Source: Microbacterium thalli (lineage in GTDB: Bacteria; Actinomycetota; Actinomycetes; Actinomycetales; Microbacteriaceae). From it: 64,000 nt of DNA. Under the pieces are notes generated by a model. That model did not search any database and was not told the DNA's origin. It worked only from the letters and a program-made list of their open reading frames with translations. This document shows, piece by piece, positions 31,979-41,796 of this stretch (its first letter is position 1; every line of letters starts with the position of its first letter). Location of the stretch: contig NZ_JAQZCH010000002.1 in NCBI RefSeq assembly GCF_028737325.1, forward strand, positions 496,001 through 560,000. Direction: 5' to 3'. A program made the position numbers and the translations under genes.

Positions 31979-33084
31979 TGAGTCCTCTCTCGGGCGGGTT
32001 CGGGAGCCGCGTAGGGGTCGGTGTGGAACCATGCTCGCGCGGCCCACAGGGAGACGTAGACCAGGCCGACGAGCACGGGCACCTCGATCAGCGGACCGAC
32101 GACACCGGCGAGGGCCTGCCCGGACGTGGCGCCGAACGTGCCGATCGCGACGGCGATGGCGAGTTCGAAGTTGTTGCCGGCCGCGGTGAACGCGAGCGTC
32201 GACGAGCGGGCGTAGCCCAGGCCGAGGGTCTTGCCGGTGAGGAGGCCGGCGAACCACATGACGGCGAAGTACACCAGCAGCGGGACCGCGATCCGCACGA
32301 CATCGAGCGGCCGGGAGGTGACCTGTTCGCCTTGCAGGGCGAACAGCAGCACGATCGTGAACAGCAGCCCGTACAGCGCCCACGGTCCGATCTTGGGCAG
32401 GAACGAGTTCTCGTACCAGGCGCGGCCCTTGCGGCGTTCCCCGATGAGACGGGATGCGAACCCGGCGATCAGGGGTACCCCGAGGAAGACGAGCACGTTG
32501 AGGGCGATCTGCCAGATCGAGACGTCGAGGCCCTGGCTGTCGAGGCCGAGCCAGCCGGGGAGGACGGTGAGGTAGAACCAGCCGAGGAGTGAGAACGCGA
32601 TGACCTGGAACACCGAGTTGATCGCGACCAGCACGGCCGCCGCTTCCCGGTCGCCGCAGGCGAGGTCGTTCCAGATCACGACCATGGCGATGCAGCGGGC
32701 GAGGCCCACGATGATCAGACCGGTCCGGTACTCGGGCAGGTCCGGCAGGAACACCCACGCGAGGGCGAACATCAACGCCGGGCCGGCGATCCAGTTCAGC
32801 GCCAACGACGAGATGAGGAGCTTCGTGTCGCTGGTGACGGCGGCGACCTTGTCGTAGCGGACCTTGGCGAGCACCGGGTACATCATCACCAGCAGCCCGA
32901 TCGCGATCGGGATCGAGATCCCGCCGAGCTCGAGGTGCGAGAGAAGTTCGGACAGGCCCGGGACGAACCGGCCGAGGAGGATGCCGCCGGCCATGGCCAA
33001 CCCGATCCACAGCGGCAACCACCGGTCGAGGGTCGACAGGCGTTTGGTTGCGGGGAGGACGGGAGTGGAAGCTGTGGCGGTCAT
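31975..33084 (-). CDS. acr3: Arsenite efflux permease Acr3, cassette 1
   Basis: A 369-residue membrane protein with ten hydrophobic segments. It has the Acr3 signatures [39 protein letters not shown] with the conserved transport Cys, [12 protein letters not shown] and [20 protein letters not shown]. It exports As(III) using the proton gradient. It is coupled to arsX upstream and arsRC downstream by ATGA overlaps, so production of arsenite and its export are tied. Confidence 0.95.
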   Translation of the reverse strand: MTATASTPVLPATKRLSTLDRWLPLWIGLAMAGGILLGRFVPGLSELLSHLELGGISIPIAIGLLVMMYPVLAKVRYDKVAAVTSDTKLLISSLALNWIAGPALMFALAWVFLPDLPEYRTGLIIVGLARCIAMVVIWNDLACGDREAAAVLVAINSVFQVIAFSLLGWFYLTVLPGWLGLDSQGLDVSIWQIALNVLVFLGVPLIAGFASRLIGERRKGRAWYENSFLPKIGPWALYGLLFTIVLLFALQGEQVTSRPLDVVRIAVPLLVYFAVMWFAGLLTGKTLGLGYARSSTLAFTAAGNNFELAIAVAIGTFGATSGQALAGVVGPLIEVPVLVGLVYVSLWAARAWFHTDPYAAPEPARERTQ

Positions 33085-33407
33085 GCGAGGAGGCTTTCGA
33101 TCTTGTCGGCGATGACGGGCTTGGGGTGCGCGCCGATGAGGAGATCGGTGCGCACCCCGTCACGGTAAAACCCGAGGGTGGGGATGGACGTCACTCCGGC
33201 GGAAACCACGGTGTCGGGGTTCTGGTCGGCATCGACCTTCACGATCTTCACCCGCCCCGCGTACTCCTCCGCGAGCTGATCTAGGAGCGGCGCGACCTGA
33301 CGGCATGGGCCGCACCACGTCGCCCAGATGTCTACGACCACGGGGACGTCGGAGTTCAGCACCTCATCTTGGAACGTGGCGTCAGTGACAGAGAGGAGCG
33401 AGCTCAT
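33081..33407 (-). CDS. arsX: Thioredoxin of the arsenic operon (ArsX)
   Basis: A 108-residue thioredoxin with the active site [15 protein letters not shown] and the cis-Pro in [15 protein letters not shown] 33407 overlaps the arsT stop. It supplies electrons to ArsC1/ArsRC. Cassette 2 lacks this gene, so this one copy would have to serve both cassettes or be replaced by a housekeeping thioredoxin. Confidence 0.92.
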   Translation of the reverse strand: MSSLLSVTDATFQDEVLNSDVPVVVDIWATWCGPCRQVAPLLDQLAEEYAGRVKIVKVDADQNPDTVVSAGVTSIPTLGFYRDGVRTDLLIGAHPKPVIADKIESLLA

Positions 33408-34372
33408 GCGAAGACCTCCGCAGTGGCGAGGGCGGGCATATCGAGCGCGGCGAGGTAGTGCTGCGCGTCTTGCGCTGCCGCGCATCCGGTACCGGCTGCC
33501 GTGATCGCCTGCCGGTAGGTGTGGTCAACCAGGTCCCCCGCTGCGAACACCCCGGTAACAGAAGTGCGCGTGGACGGGTGATCCACCAGTACGTAGCCAT
33601 CGAGATCGGTGGCGACTTGTCCGGCGACGAGTTCTGAGCGTGGGTCGTGTCCGATCGCCACGAAGACTCCCGTCACGGGAAGGTCACTCTCGAGGCCGGT
33701 GACGGTGTCGCGCAGTCGAACGCAATGCACTTTCTGCTCCCCCTGCAGGGCGGTGATCTCGCTGTTCCATGCGACGTCGATCTTCGGGTGCTCGAGCACA
33801 CGCTGGGCCATGATCTTTGATGCCCGGAACGAGTCACGGCGGTGAACGACGGTGACCTTCCGCGCGAACCGCGTCAGGAACAGGGCTTCCTCCATGGCAG
33901 AATCCCCACCACCGACGACCACGATGTCCTGGTCCCGGAAGAAGAACCCATCGCACGTCGCACACCAAGACACACCGTGGCCCGACAGGCGCTCCTCGTC
34001 GGGAAGCCCCAGCTTCCGGTACGCCGACCCCATGGTGAGGATCACCGCGCGAGCGTGGAACGTCTCGCCCGCGCCCGTCTCGATGACCTTCGTCTCGGAT
34101 TCAAGGTCGACGCGGATCGCGTCGTCGAGCAGGATGCGGGCGCCGAAACGTTCGGCTTGACGGCGCATCGTGTCCATCAGCTCCGGCCCCTGGACACCGT
34201 CGACAAAACCGGGAAAGTTCTCCACCTCGGTTGTCGTCATCAGCGCGCCGCCAGCGGAGACAGAACCGGCGATGACGACGGGGGCGAGGCCCGCTCGCGC
34301 CGCGTACACCGCAGCCGTGTACCCTGACGGGCCAGAGCCCACGATGACCAGCTCAACCTCTTGAATCGACAT
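33404..34372 (-). CDS. arsT: Thioredoxin reductase of the arsenic operon (ArsT), cassette 1
   Basis: 322 residues from ATG 34372. FAD site [20 protein letters not shown], redox centre [15 protein letters not shown] site [21 protein letters not shown]-terminal [20 protein letters not shown]. It recharges ArsX with NADPH. It is the first gene of the operon; the operator-like sequence shared with cassette 2 lies just upstream. Confidence 0.93.
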   Translation of the reverse strand: MSIQEVELVIVGSGPSGYTAAVYAARAGLAPVVIAGSVSAGGALMTTTEVENFPGFVDGVQGPELMDTMRRQAERFGARILLDDAIRVDLESETKVIETGAGETFHARAVILTMGSAYRKLGLPDEERLSGHGVSWCATCDGFFFRDQDIVVVGGGDSAMEEALFLTRFARKVTVVHRRDSFRASKIMAQRVLEHPKIDVAWNSEITALQGEQKVHCVRLRDTVTGLESDLPVTGVFVAIGHDPRSELVAGQVATDLDGYVLVDHPSTRTSVTGVFAAGDLVDHTYRQAITAAGTGCAAAQDAQHYLAALDMPALATAEVFA

Positions 34373-34374
34373 GC

Positions 34375-34400
34375 GTCTATATTGACAGATACCTATCCAG
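34375..34400. promoter_or_regulatory. Divergent arsT/arsC3 control region, cassette 1
   Basis: TCTATATTGACAGATACCTAT is conserved with 41725-41750 between the two cassettes (two differences) while flanks differ more. ATTGAC-like half sites recur at the arsO/arsR promoter. Probable ArsRC operator with a TTGACA -35 box. Confidence 0.55.
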
Positions 34401-34444
34401 CACGCAATCCTGATCATCGAGAACCCGCCGCATCGAGGAGTCCC

Positions 34445-34834
34445 ATGAAATCGACCGTTCTGTTCATCTGTCAGCACAACGCTGGCCGCTCCCAGTTGGG
34501 TGCCGCCCTCCTCGAGCACCTCGGCGGGGACCGCTTCGATGCGGTCTCGGCGGGGCTCGCTCCAGCCGAGAAAGTGAACCCGGCAATCGCGGCGACGGTT
34601 GCTGAACTTGGCATGGACATCGCCGAGCGGACGCCGCGGGCCGTCACACCCGCCGATCTCGACGCTGCGGACGTTGTGGTGCTCATGAAGCCGGGCCTGG
34701 CGCTCCCCGCCACCCCGAGCGGCGAGGTGCTCGAGTGGTCGTTCCCTAACCCGGAGTCCTGGGATGCAGACGCCGTCCGACCCCTGCGCGAAGCGGTGTC
34801 GGACAAGATCAAGGCGACTCTCCTCAGCCGCTGA
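34445..34834 (+). CDS. arsC3: ArsC3-type LMW-PTP protein lacking distal Cys, cassette 1
   Basis: 129 residues from ATG 34445 (GAGGAG upstream). The P loop [20 protein letters not shown] has the only Cys of the protein. The distal site reads [11 protein letters not shown], with no Cys, so the thioredoxin disulfide relay is impossible; a mycothiol-linked or non-reductase role is possible. The same feature was noted for ArsC3 of strain A33. It is divergent from arsT. Confidence 0.88.
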   Translation: MKSTVLFICQHNAGRSQLGAALLEHLGGDRFDAVSAGLAPAEKVNPAIAATVAELGMDIAERTPRAVTPADLDAADVVVLMKPGLALPATPSGEVLEWSFPNPESWDADAVRPLREAVSDKIKATLLSR

Positions 34835-34837
34835 TCT

Positions 34838-34882
34838 GAACAGGAGAGGGGGCAGGCCATCGGCCTGCCCCCTCTCCTGTTC
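34838..34882. terminator. Bidirectional terminator with 21-bp perfect stem
   Basis: 34838-34858 pairs perfectly with 34862-34882 around a 3-nt loop. It exactly fills the space between the convergent arsC3 and arsO stops. Confidence 0.85.
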
Positions 34883-36208
34883 TCACGCCGTCACCGATGA
34901 TCGCCCGATCTGCAACACCGGAGGCGCGCAGCACGCCCCGCCCAGCGACACCCCGGACGCATCGAACAGCCCCGCACCGCCACAGACACCGGTGTCGGGC
35001 AGTGCCAGCTCGACACGGCGCGCCGCCTCGTGGTCACCCGCAAGCTCCGCCACAACGCTGCGAACCTGCTCGTACCCGGTGAGCGCGAGAAACGTCGGCG
35101 CCCGGCCGTACGACTTCGCTCCCACGAGGTAGAAGTCGGGTTCGGGTTGGGCAAGGTCGGCGGCACCCGTCGCGGCAACCGAGCCACACGAATGCAGGTT
35201 TGGATCCACCTCCGCTGCGATCCGAACGGGCGCTTGCAAGGTGGGGTCAAGCTCGAGCCGCAACTCTGAAAGGAAGGACAGGTCTGGGCGGAACCCGGTG
35301 AGCACCACCACCCGGTCCGCGGTGAGGGTGCGGCCGTCCTCGGACACGAGTACCGGGCGCTCACCCTCACGAATGACGCGCTCAACCCGGAATCCGGTGA
35401 CAAGAGACACCAGGCCGGCGTCGACGTACTCTTTCGCCTTGACCCCGAGCGCACCGCGCGCAGGAAGCTCGTCAGCCTCTCCTCCACCGAAGGTATTGCC
35501 TGCGGTTGCGCGGCGCAGCGCCCAGGTGACGGTCGTCGACGGGTCGCGGCGCGCCATCCGCGCAAGAGCGAGGACTGCTGTCACCGCGGAGTGACCGGAA
35601 CCGATGATGACCGTGTGCTTGCCGGCGAAGCCTGCCCGGTCGCGGAAGTCCGGGATCCGGTACGACACCAGGTCCGCGGACAGCGCCTCCCCGAGCGCTG
35701 GAAGCCCGTCAGCGCCCGCCGGGTTGGGTGTTGACCAGGTGCCCGACGCATCGACCACAGCTCGCGCTTGCAGCCGGTACTCCTCCCCCGCAGCCGGGGA
35801 GACGTGAACCGTGAACGGCTGATCCCCACGCCCAGCATCAACGAGCCGGTCCCGACCGAGCCGGGACACACCCGTCACCCGCGCGCCGAAACGGACCCGC
35901 TCACCCAGGGCGGCAGCGAGAGGCGCGAGGTACTTCTCGATCCACTGCGCCCCCGTGGGGTAGCCGGTTGTCGGAGCCTGCCATCCCGAGGAGCTGAGGA
36001 GACGGGCGCTGGCAGCGTCGATCAGCTCCGGCCATTCAGAGAACAACCGCACATGACCCCACTCCGCAACAGCAGCCGCCGGAGAACTACCGGCCTCGAG
36101 CACCACCACAGGCACGTCCCGCTCAACCAGATGCGCAGCCGCAGCAAGCCCCTGCGGTCCCGCACCAATCACGACCACGGGCAACACGTTCTCCATCAGC
36201 AACTCCAC
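34883..36208 (-). CDS. arsO: Flavin monooxygenase-like protein ArsO
   Basis: 441 residues from GTG 36208 (or ATG 36196). FAD site PVVVIGAGPQGLAAAAHLVE, second dinucleotide site TVIIGSGHSAVTAVLALA, and a Cys-rich end (TGVCGGAGLF ... GGACCAPPVL). The family sits in actinobacterial and other ars loci and is called ArsO; its substrate is not settled, organoarsenicals being one proposal. It is divergent from arsR with operator-like repeats between. Confidence 0.82.
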   Translation of the reverse strand: MELLMENVLPVVVIGAGPQGLAAAAHLVERDVPVVVLEAGSSPAAAVAEWGHVRLFSEWPELIDAASARLLSSSGWQAPTTGYPTGAQWIEKYLAPLAAALGERVRFGARVTGVSRLGRDRLVDAGRGDQPFTVHVSPAAGEEYRLQARAVVDASGTWSTPNPAGADGLPALGEALSADLVSYRIPDFRDRAGFAGKHTVIIGSGHSAVTAVLALARMARRDPSTTVTWALRRATAGNTFGGGEADELPARGALGVKAKEYVDAGLVSLVTGFRVERVIREGERPVLVSEDGRTLTADRVVVLTGFRPDLSFLSELRLELDPTLQAPVRIAAEVDPNLHSCGSVAATGAADLAQPEPDFYLVGAKSYGRAPTFLALTGYEQVRSVVAELAGDHEAARRVELALPDTGVCGGAGLFDASGVSLGGACCAPPVLQIGRSSVTA

Positions 36209-36214
36209 TCACCC

Positions 36215-36266
36215 ATTGACGACCATCGATGGATAGAGAATCATCGATTCATCGACAGATGTCAAT
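36215..36266. promoter_or_regulatory. arsO/arsR divergent operator region
   Basis: ATTGAC (36215-36220) and GTCAAT (36261-36266) frame CATCGATG, AATCATCGATT and ATCGACAGAT repeats. This is the layout of actinobacterial ArsR sites. Confidence 0.55.
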
Positions 36267-36287
36267 ACGACGTGAGAGGATCGCAGC

Positions 36288-36638
36288 ATGACCGCCCAGC
36301 TCCCGCTCCTGAGTCCCACAGACAGCGGACCGTGCTGCGCGCCCGTGACGGGCGCCGTTATCTCCATTGAGGATGCTGAGCGCACCGCCCGGACTTTCAA
36401 AGCGCTCGGGGACCCGACGCGTGTGCGCCTTCTCTCTCTGATCGCAGCGTCCACCGACGGCGAGGCCTGCATCTGTGACCTCACCGAGCCGGTAGGCCTG
36501 TCGCAGCCGACCGTCTCACACCACATGAAACAGCTCGTCGACGCCGGCCTCGCCACCCGCGAACAGCGCGGCAGATGGGCTTACTACCGCGTTGTCACCG
36601 ACGCCCTCACTGCCGCATCTCACGCGCTCCGCCCGTGA
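36288..36638 (+). CDS. arsR: ArsR repressor with As(III)-binding cysteines
   Basis: A 116-residue winged helix: FKALGDPTRVRLLSLI, then GEACICDLTEPVGLSQPTVS with the paired Cys of the inducer site, and GPCCAP near the N-terminus offering a third ligand. GRWAYYRVV is the wing. It likely represses arsO and itself with arsN1, and is released by arsenite. Confidence 0.92.
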   Translation: MTAQLPLLSPTDSGPCCAPVTGAVISIEDAERTARTFKALGDPTRVRLLSLIAASTDGEACICDLTEPVGLSQPTVSHHMKQLVDAGLATREQRGRWAYYRVVTDALTAASHALRP

Positions 36639-37138
36639 CCGACGTTCGCATGCGGGCCATGACCGCGACGGACTGGCCAGAGGTCGAGGCCATCTACCGT
36701 GAAGGCATCACTGCAGGCAACGCAACATTTGAAACCGAGCCGCCGCCCTGGAATGACTTCGACCAGGGCAAGCTCACCGTCGGTCGGCTCGTCGCCACCG
36801 ATCCCGCTGGGTCTGTTCTTGGCTGGGTCGCCGCGTCCCGCGTCTCGGGCCGCGAGGTCTACCGCGGCGTCGTGGAGCACTCCGTGTACGTTGCCGATCG
36901 CGCCCGCGGCTGCGGCGTCGGTACAGCACTCCTGACCGCCTTCCTGGGCAACGTCGACGCCGCCGACATTTGGACGGCGCAAGCGAGCATCTTCCCCGAG
37001 AACACCGCCAGTTTGGCCCTGCATGAGCGTGCTGGGTTTCGTCGCATCGGCCACCGGGAACGGATCGCGCATATGACCTACGGGCCCTGGGCAGGCACCT
37101 GGCGCGACACGATCCTCATCGAGCGCCGCCACTCCTAA
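36635..37138 (+). CDS. arsN1: GNAT acetyltransferase ArsN1-type, copy 1
   Basis: 167 residues from a GTG that overlaps the arsR stop (GTGA). The GNAT acetyl-CoA loop is RGCGVGTALL; the family pattern GNATFETEPPPWNDFD and ASIFPENTASLALHERAGFR is that of phosphinothricin-type acetyltransferases. Members in ars operons (ArsN1) acetylate arsinothricin, an arsenical antibiotic. Substrate is inferred from family and context. Confidence 0.82.
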   Translation: MTDVRMRAMTATDWPEVEAIYREGITAGNATFETEPPPWNDFDQGKLTVGRLVATDPAGSVLGWVAASRVSGREVYRGVVEHSVYVADRARGCGVGTALLTAFLGNVDAADIWTAQASIFPENTASLALHERAGFRRIGHRERIAHMTYGPWAGTWRDTILIERRHS

Positions 37139-37449
37139 CGCGGGTCGCAACCCCCTACCGAAAACCCGTCCCGTAACCCGGTTTCGGAGCAGTCTTACGG
37201 CAACCCCGAATCAACGTGGTTCAACCTCAGTCCGGAAACGATCGTTTGTGGTCTGCTGGGTGGGAGCTCGAGTACTGGGAGCGGACCGTACGAGGTAATC
37301 GCGGAGCTCATTCCCTGCTTCACGACGACCTCTCGACCAGACCCGTCTCACACGGCACCAGGAATCGTCAGCGAAATGATGCACCGACAATGTTGCCGGC
37401 GCTGTCAACCCAGTCTCGTTGCGCTGGGGGCTCGGGTTATCGTGCGGGC
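37139..37449. other. Intergenic region between cassettes
   Basis: No gene. The first 60 bases (CCCCCTACCGAAA...) resemble those after arsN1 copy 2, so the duplicated unit extends past the gene. AAACGATCGTTT (37236-37247) is a perfect palindrome; a related AACGATCGTT is at 24583-24592. Confidence 0.5.
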
Positions 37450-37734
37450 ATGACCGAGATGAAGACGATGATTCGAACCTCGATCGAGATCGACGGCGAT
37501 GTGTTTGCTCTCGCGCAAGGAGATGTCGTTGACCAGCTCGCTTCACAGGTGGAAGAGGCATCACGCTCAGGCGCACGCTTTGTGACTTTCACCGTTGTGG
37601 GCAATCGCACTGTTCGGGCACTGATCACACCAACCACCCGGGTGATCATCTCCGTCGAATCTGTCCAGTTCGACCCGCGCGACGACGGCGACCTCGACAA
37701 GCCCTTCGGGTCACATTTCGACGATTTCTCGTGA
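37450..37734 (+). CDS. Hypothetical protein
   Basis: A 94-residue protein: MTEMKTMIRTSIEIDGDVFA, a helix, then FVTFTVVGNRTVRALITPTT and an acidic end. The pattern (short beta-alpha-beta, no Cys, no membrane segment) recalls small Microbacteriaceae proteins of unknown role. It lies between the two ars cassettes and faces the DUF7882 gene with only 4 bases between the stops. Confidence 0.55.
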   Translation: MTEMKTMIRTSIEIDGDVFALAQGDVVDQLASQVEEASRSGARFVTFTVVGNRTVRALITPTTRVIISVESVQFDPRDDGDLDKPFGSHFDDFS

Positions 37735-37738
37735 AGCG

Positions 37739-38074
37739 TCAGCCGGTGAGTGCTTCCTCGCCGGCGCCCGCCTGTGCGGCAGGTTCAGGAACGAGGTACA
37801 AACCACTGGCGGCGTTGGCCGCGGAGGTGAGAGCTTCCAGCCACGGCCGGCTCAGGGTCGGGGACCTTGACCCATGGTACTTGAACTCGAGGTCCGCTTC
37901 CGGGTGGATCCATACCGTGCGCCGCCCGCCTCCGACGGACACGTCTTCCCGCCAGGTGAAGAAGAAGCCTTCTCGGCGCCTCAGCTTGTTGCCGATGACG
38001 TGCTGAAGGTGAGTGAGGGCACGGTCTTCGATCTCGATCTTCGAATGACTGCTGCCGTAGATGAAGCGACCCAT
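37739..38074 (-). CDS. DUF7882 family protein
   Basis: A 111-residue protein: MGRFIYGSSHSKIEIEDRAL, HLQHVIGNKLRRREGFFFTW, VWIHPEADLEFKYHGSRSP, SGLYLVPEP. This small family is known to me from Microbacteriaceae, where copies are often mislabelled as DNA ligase. Function unknown. It supports the taxonomic call and shows that ordinary host-type genes were picked up between the ars cassettes. Confidence 0.75.
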   Translation of the reverse strand: MGRFIYGSSHSKIEIEDRALTHLQHVIGNKLRRREGFFFTWREDVSVGGGRRTVWIHPEADLEFKYHGSRSPTLSRPWLEALTSAANAASGLYLVPEPAAQAGAGEEALTG

Positions 38075-38260
38075 GAGGTCATCCCGACTCGGGCGTGCGC
38101 CGACGATCTCGAGTCGCTCTGCAGAGGGAGAGCTAGGAACCTACGTCGAATCGCACCCGCTTGACTGCCAACACTCCTCTGCCCCAGCCCGGATCGCAAC
38201 AAGGGCGCGCGTACTGGATAAGCCGAAGCCATACAGTGCCCGTCGGGGCTGCTCGTCGAT

Positions 38261-38662
38261 TCAGACGAGCTCGCTCACGAGCTGCTGGATCCGCTCGCGG
38301 ATGTCGTCACGGATCGGACGAACGGCGTCGATGCCCTGGCCGGCGGGGTCGTCGAGCTTCCAGTCCTCGTAGCGTTTGCCCGGGAAGAACGGGCAGGCAT
38401 CCCCGCATCCCATCGTGATGACGACGTCCGACGCCTGCACGGCCTCGGTGGTGAGGACCTTCGGCTGTTCGGCGGTGATGTCGATGCCGACCTCGGCCAT
38501 CGCCTCCACCGCCACGGGGTTGATCTGGTCGGCGGGCATGGATCCGGCGGAGCGGACCTCGATACGGTCACCGGCGATGTCGCGAAGGAATCCGGCGGCC
38601 ATCTGGGAGCGGCCGGCGTTGTGGACGCAGACGAAGAGGACGGAGGGCTGGGTGTCGGTCAT
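38261..38662 (-). CDS. arsC1: Thioredoxin-type arsenate reductase ArsC1, cassette 2
   Basis: 133 residues, differing from the copy at 30564-30965 by only a few residues (for example VAVEAMAEVG for TAVAAMAELG). All three catalytic Cys are kept (CVHNAGRS, MGCGDACPFFPG). Last gene of the four-gene cassette 2 operon. Confidence 0.92.
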   Translation of the reverse strand: MTDTQPSVLFVCVHNAGRSQMAAGFLRDIAGDRIEVRSAGSMPADQINPVAVEAMAEVGIDITAEQPKVLTTEAVQASDVVITMGCGDACPFFPGKRYEDWKLDDPAGQGIDAVRPIRDDIRERIQQLVSELV

Positions 38663-38673
38663 GGTGGCTCCGG

Positions 38674-39666
38674 TCAGCGGGTGGTGGTGAGTGTGGCGAG
38701 GAGGACGTCGACACGTCGGGCGATGTCATCGCGGATGGCGGCGACGCCTTCCGCGGAGGCGAGGGCGGGGTCACCGACGGTCCAGTCCTCGTAGCGGACG
38801 CCGGGGATGATCGGGCACACGTCTCCGCATCCCATCGTGATGACGACATCGGCGGCACGGACGGCGTCGTCGGTCAGCGGCTTGGGGAACCGTGGCTCGT
38901 CGTTACCCGCAGTCAGCTCGTCGATGAGGGGCTGCACATGGGGGTGGATCTCGGCGGCGGGGGTCGATCCGGCCGAGCGTGCGATGACGGCGCCGCCGGA
39001 GCGTTGATTCACCAGCGCGGCTGCGAGTTGCGACCTGCCGGCGTTCGCGACGCAGACGAACAAGACCTGCGGCTGCCCTTGGGTGCGGTCGCGGGTGATG
39101 TCGGTGAGTCGTTGACGGGCGAACCGCTCGGTGAGGGCCAGCAGGTGGTTCCTCACCCGGGCGCTCTTGGCGAGGGATGTGTACGACTCCCGGACGATAG
39201 TCGCCACGAGACTGCGGTCGAGCTGCGGGTAGTCCTGAGCGAGAGCATCACCGAGGTGGGTGAGGGCGTCGTCGACGTTCTCGAGGCCGGCATGCTCGGC
39301 ACGAGCGGGGGCGATCGCGGCGGGAGCGAACGAGTCCAGCAGCGTCGTCACGGCTGGGCGGAGAGCGGGCGCGATCCGGTACCAAACCCAGGTGCCGCGG
39401 CGCTCAGAAGTGAGCACGCCGGTGTCGCGGAGCACCTTGAGGTGATGCGACACGGTCGGCTGTGACACATCGGCCAGCTCGGCGAGGTCGCACACGCACG
39501 ATTCCCCTCGTGCGTCGGTCGCGATCGCAGACAGCATCCGTAGCCGCAGCGGGTCCGACAGCGCCTTCAACGTGGTCGCGATCGCCGTGGCCGCCTCATC
39601 CCCGATCGCGTGCGTGGGGGCCGCAGCGCAGGTGTCATCTGCGGTGGTGATGGGGGCGCTCATCAT
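38674..39666 (-). CDS. arsRC2: ArsR-ArsC fusion (ArsRC), cassette 2
   Basis: 330 residues from ATG 39666, overlapping the acr3 stop. Same domain order as cassette 1: ArsR with SCVCDLAEL, three-helix bundle, ArsC with CVANAGRSQLAAAL and MGCGDVCPIIPG. The N-terminal 20 residues and the linker are the most diverged parts. Two repressors with nearly the same HTH helix should cross-regulate both cassettes. Confidence 0.92.
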   Translation of the reverse strand: MMSAPITTADDTCAAAPTHAIGDEAATAIATTLKALSDPLRLRMLSAIATDARGESCVCDLAELADVSQPTVSHHLKVLRDTGVLTSERRGTWVWYRIAPALRPAVTTLLDSFAPAAIAPARAEHAGLENVDDALTHLGDALAQDYPQLDRSLVATIVRESYTSLAKSARVRNHLLALTERFARQRLTDITRDRTQGQPQVLFVCVANAGRSQLAAALVNQRSGGAVIARSAGSTPAAEIHPHVQPLIDELTAGNDEPRFPKPLTDDAVRAADVVITMGCGDVCPIIPGVRYEDWTVGDPALASAEGVAAIRDDIARRVDVLLATLTTTR

Positions 39667-40757
39667 CGAGTTTTCTCCAGGGCGGGTTCGGGTGTTGCGT
39701 AAAGGTCGATGTGGAACCATGCTCGCGCCGCCCACAGGGAGACGTAGACCAGGCCGACGAGCACGGGCACCTCGATCAGCGGACCGACGACACCGGCGAG
39801 GGCCTGCCCGGACGTGGCGCCGAACGTGCCGATCGCGACGGCGATGGCGAGTTCGAAGTTGTTGCCGGCCGCGGTGAACGCGAGCGTCGACGAGCGGGCG
39901 TAGCCCAGGCCGAGGGTCTTGCCGGTGAGGAGGCCGGCGAACCACATGACGGCGAAGTACACCAGCAGCGGCACCGCGATCCGCACGACATCCAGCGGCC
40001 GGGAGGTGACCTGTTCGCCTTGCAGGGCGAACAGCAGCACGATCGTGAACAGCAGACCGTAGAGCGCCCACGGTCCGATCTTGGGCAGGAATGATCCCTC
40101 GTACCAGGCGCGGCCCTTGCGGCGCTCCCCGATGAGACGGGATGCGAACCCGGCGATCAGGGGTACCCCGAGGAACACGAGCACGTTGAGCGCGATCTGC
40201 CAGATCGACACGTCCAGGCCCTGACTGTCGAGGCCCAGCCATCCGGGGAGGACGGTGAGGTAGAACCAGCCGAGGAGTGAGAACGCGATGACCTGGAACA
40301 CGGAGTTGATCGCGACGAGCACGGCGGCCGCTTCCCGGTCGCCGCAGGCGAGGTCGTTCCAGATCACGACCATGGCGATGCATCGGGCGAGGCCGACGAT
40401 GATCAGTCCCGTCCGGTACTCGGGCAGGTCAGGCAGGAACAACCACGCGAGGGCGAACATCAACGCCGGGCCCGCGATCCAGTTCAGCGCGAGCGACGAG
40501 ATGAGGAGTCTCTTATCTCCGGTGACGGCGGCGACCTTGTCGTAGCGGACCTTCGCGAGTACCGGGTACATCATGACCAGCAGCCCGATCGCGATCGGGA
40601 TCGAGATCCCACCCACCTCGAGGTGTGACAACGCTTCGGATAGGCCTGGGACGAACCGGCCGAGGAGGATGCCGCCGACCATGGCCAACCCGATCCACAG
40701 CGGCAGCCACCGGTCCAGGGTCGACAGGCGGCGGGTTGCGGGCGCTGCGCTGGTCAC
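39663..40757 (-). CDS. acr3: Arsenite efflux permease Acr3, cassette 2
   Basis: 364 residues from GTG 40757, which overlaps the arsT stop directly (GTGA) because arsX is absent here. Nearly identical to the cassette 1 permease through the membrane helices, including [17 protein letters not shown]; only the N-terminal tail is shorter and different. Confidence 0.94.
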   Translation of the reverse strand: MTSAAPATRRLSTLDRWLPLWIGLAMVGGILLGRFVPGLSEALSHLEVGGISIPIAIGLLVMMYPVLAKVRYDKVAAVTGDKRLLISSLALNWIAGPALMFALAWLFLPDLPEYRTGLIIVGLARCIAMVVIWNDLACGDREAAAVLVAINSVFQVIAFSLLGWFYLTVLPGWLGLDSQGLDVSIWQIALNVLVFLGVPLIAGFASRLIGERRKGRAWYEGSFLPKIGPWALYGLLFTIVLLFALQGEQVTSRPLDVVRIAVPLLVYFAVMWFAGLLTGKTLGLGYARSSTLAFTAAGNNFELAIAVAIGTFGATSGQALAGVVGPLIEVPVLVGLVYVSLWAARAWFHIDLYATPEPALEKTR

Positions 40758-41722
40758 GCGAAAGCCTCCGCCGAGGCGAGGACGGGCATATCGAGCGCGG
40801 CGAGGTAATGCTGCGCGTCTTGGGCTGCGGCGCATCCCGTCCCGGCGGCCGTGATCGCCTGCCGGTACGTGTGGTCAACGAGGTCGCCGGCAGCGAACAC
40901 TCCGGTGAGTGAGGTGCGGGTGGAGGGGTGGTCCACCAGCACGTACCCATCGGTATCGGTGGCTACCTGTCCGGTCACGAGCTCAGAGCGAGGGTCGTGA
41001 CCGATCGCGACGAACACGCCCGTCACAGGAAGCTCATGCTCAGCACCGGTGGCAGTGTCGCGGAGGCGAACCCCATCCACCTTCTCTTCGCCGTGGAGGG
41101 CGGCGATCTCGCTGTTCCATGCGACATCGATCTTCGGGTGCTCGAGCACACGCTCGGCCATGATCCTCGATGCCCGGAACGAATCACGGCGGTGAACGAC
41201 GGTGACCTTCCGCGCGAACCGCGTTAGGAACAGGGCTTCCTCCATGGCCGAATCCCCGCCACCGACCACGATGATGTCCTGGTCCCGGAAGAAGAACCCA
41301 TCGCACGTTGCGCACCAGGACACCCCGTGGCCCGACAGGCGCTCCTCGTCGGGAAGCCCGAGCTTCCGGTACGCCGACCCCATGGTGAGGATGACGGCGC
41401 GGGCGTGGAACGTCTCCCCCGCGCCTGTCTCAATGACCTTCACCTCAGGCGCGAGGTCGACGCGGATTGCGTCATCGAGAAGGATGCGGGCGCCGAACCG
41501 CTCGGCTTGACGGCGCATCGTGTCCATCAGCTCCGGCCCCTGAACCCCGTCGACGAACCCCGGGAAGTTCTCCACCTCCGTGGTCGTCATGAGCGCGCCG
41601 CCAGCGGTGACAGAACCCGCAATGACGACGGGAGCGAGCCCTGCCCGTGCTGCGTACACCGCGGCCGTGTAACCCGAAGGGCCCGATCCAACGATGACCA
41701 GCTCAACCTCTTGAATCGACAT
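40754..41722 (-). CDS. arsT: Thioredoxin reductase ArsT, cassette 2
   Basis: 322 residues with [11 protein letters not shown] and the same FAD and NADP sites as the cassette 1 copy. First gene of the operon. With no thioredoxin gene beside it, it must work with ArsX of cassette 1 or a host thioredoxin. Confidence 0.93.
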   Translation of the reverse strand: MSIQEVELVIVGSGPSGYTAAVYAARAGLAPVVIAGSVTAGGALMTTTEVENFPGFVDGVQGPELMDTMRRQAERFGARILLDDAIRVDLAPEVKVIETGAGETFHARAVILTMGSAYRKLGLPDEERLSGHGVSWCATCDGFFFRDQDIIVVGGGDSAMEEALFLTRFARKVTVVHRRDSFRASRIMAERVLEHPKIDVAWNSEIAALHGEEKVDGVRLRDTATGAEHELPVTGVFVAIGHDPRSELVTGQVATDTDGYVLVDHPSTRTSLTGVFAAGDLVDHTYRQAITAAGTGCAAAQDAQHYLAALDMPVLASAEAFA

Positions 41723-41724
41723 GT

Positions 41725-41750
41725 GTCTATATTGACAGACAGCTATGCAG
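41725..41750. promoter_or_regulatory. Divergent arsT/arsC3 control region, cassette 2
   Basis: TCTATATTGACAGACAGCTAT, the counterpart of 34375-34400. Confidence 0.55.
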
Positions 41751-41796
41751 TCCGCAATCCTGATCGATGCAAGCAACACGCACCGAGGAGCCCGAT

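Noticed and set aside
30977..33163. A 728-codon frame covering arsRC
   Set aside because: The part before 31978 is shadow of acr3. The ATG at 31978 overlaps the acr3 stop and opens the ArsR domain.
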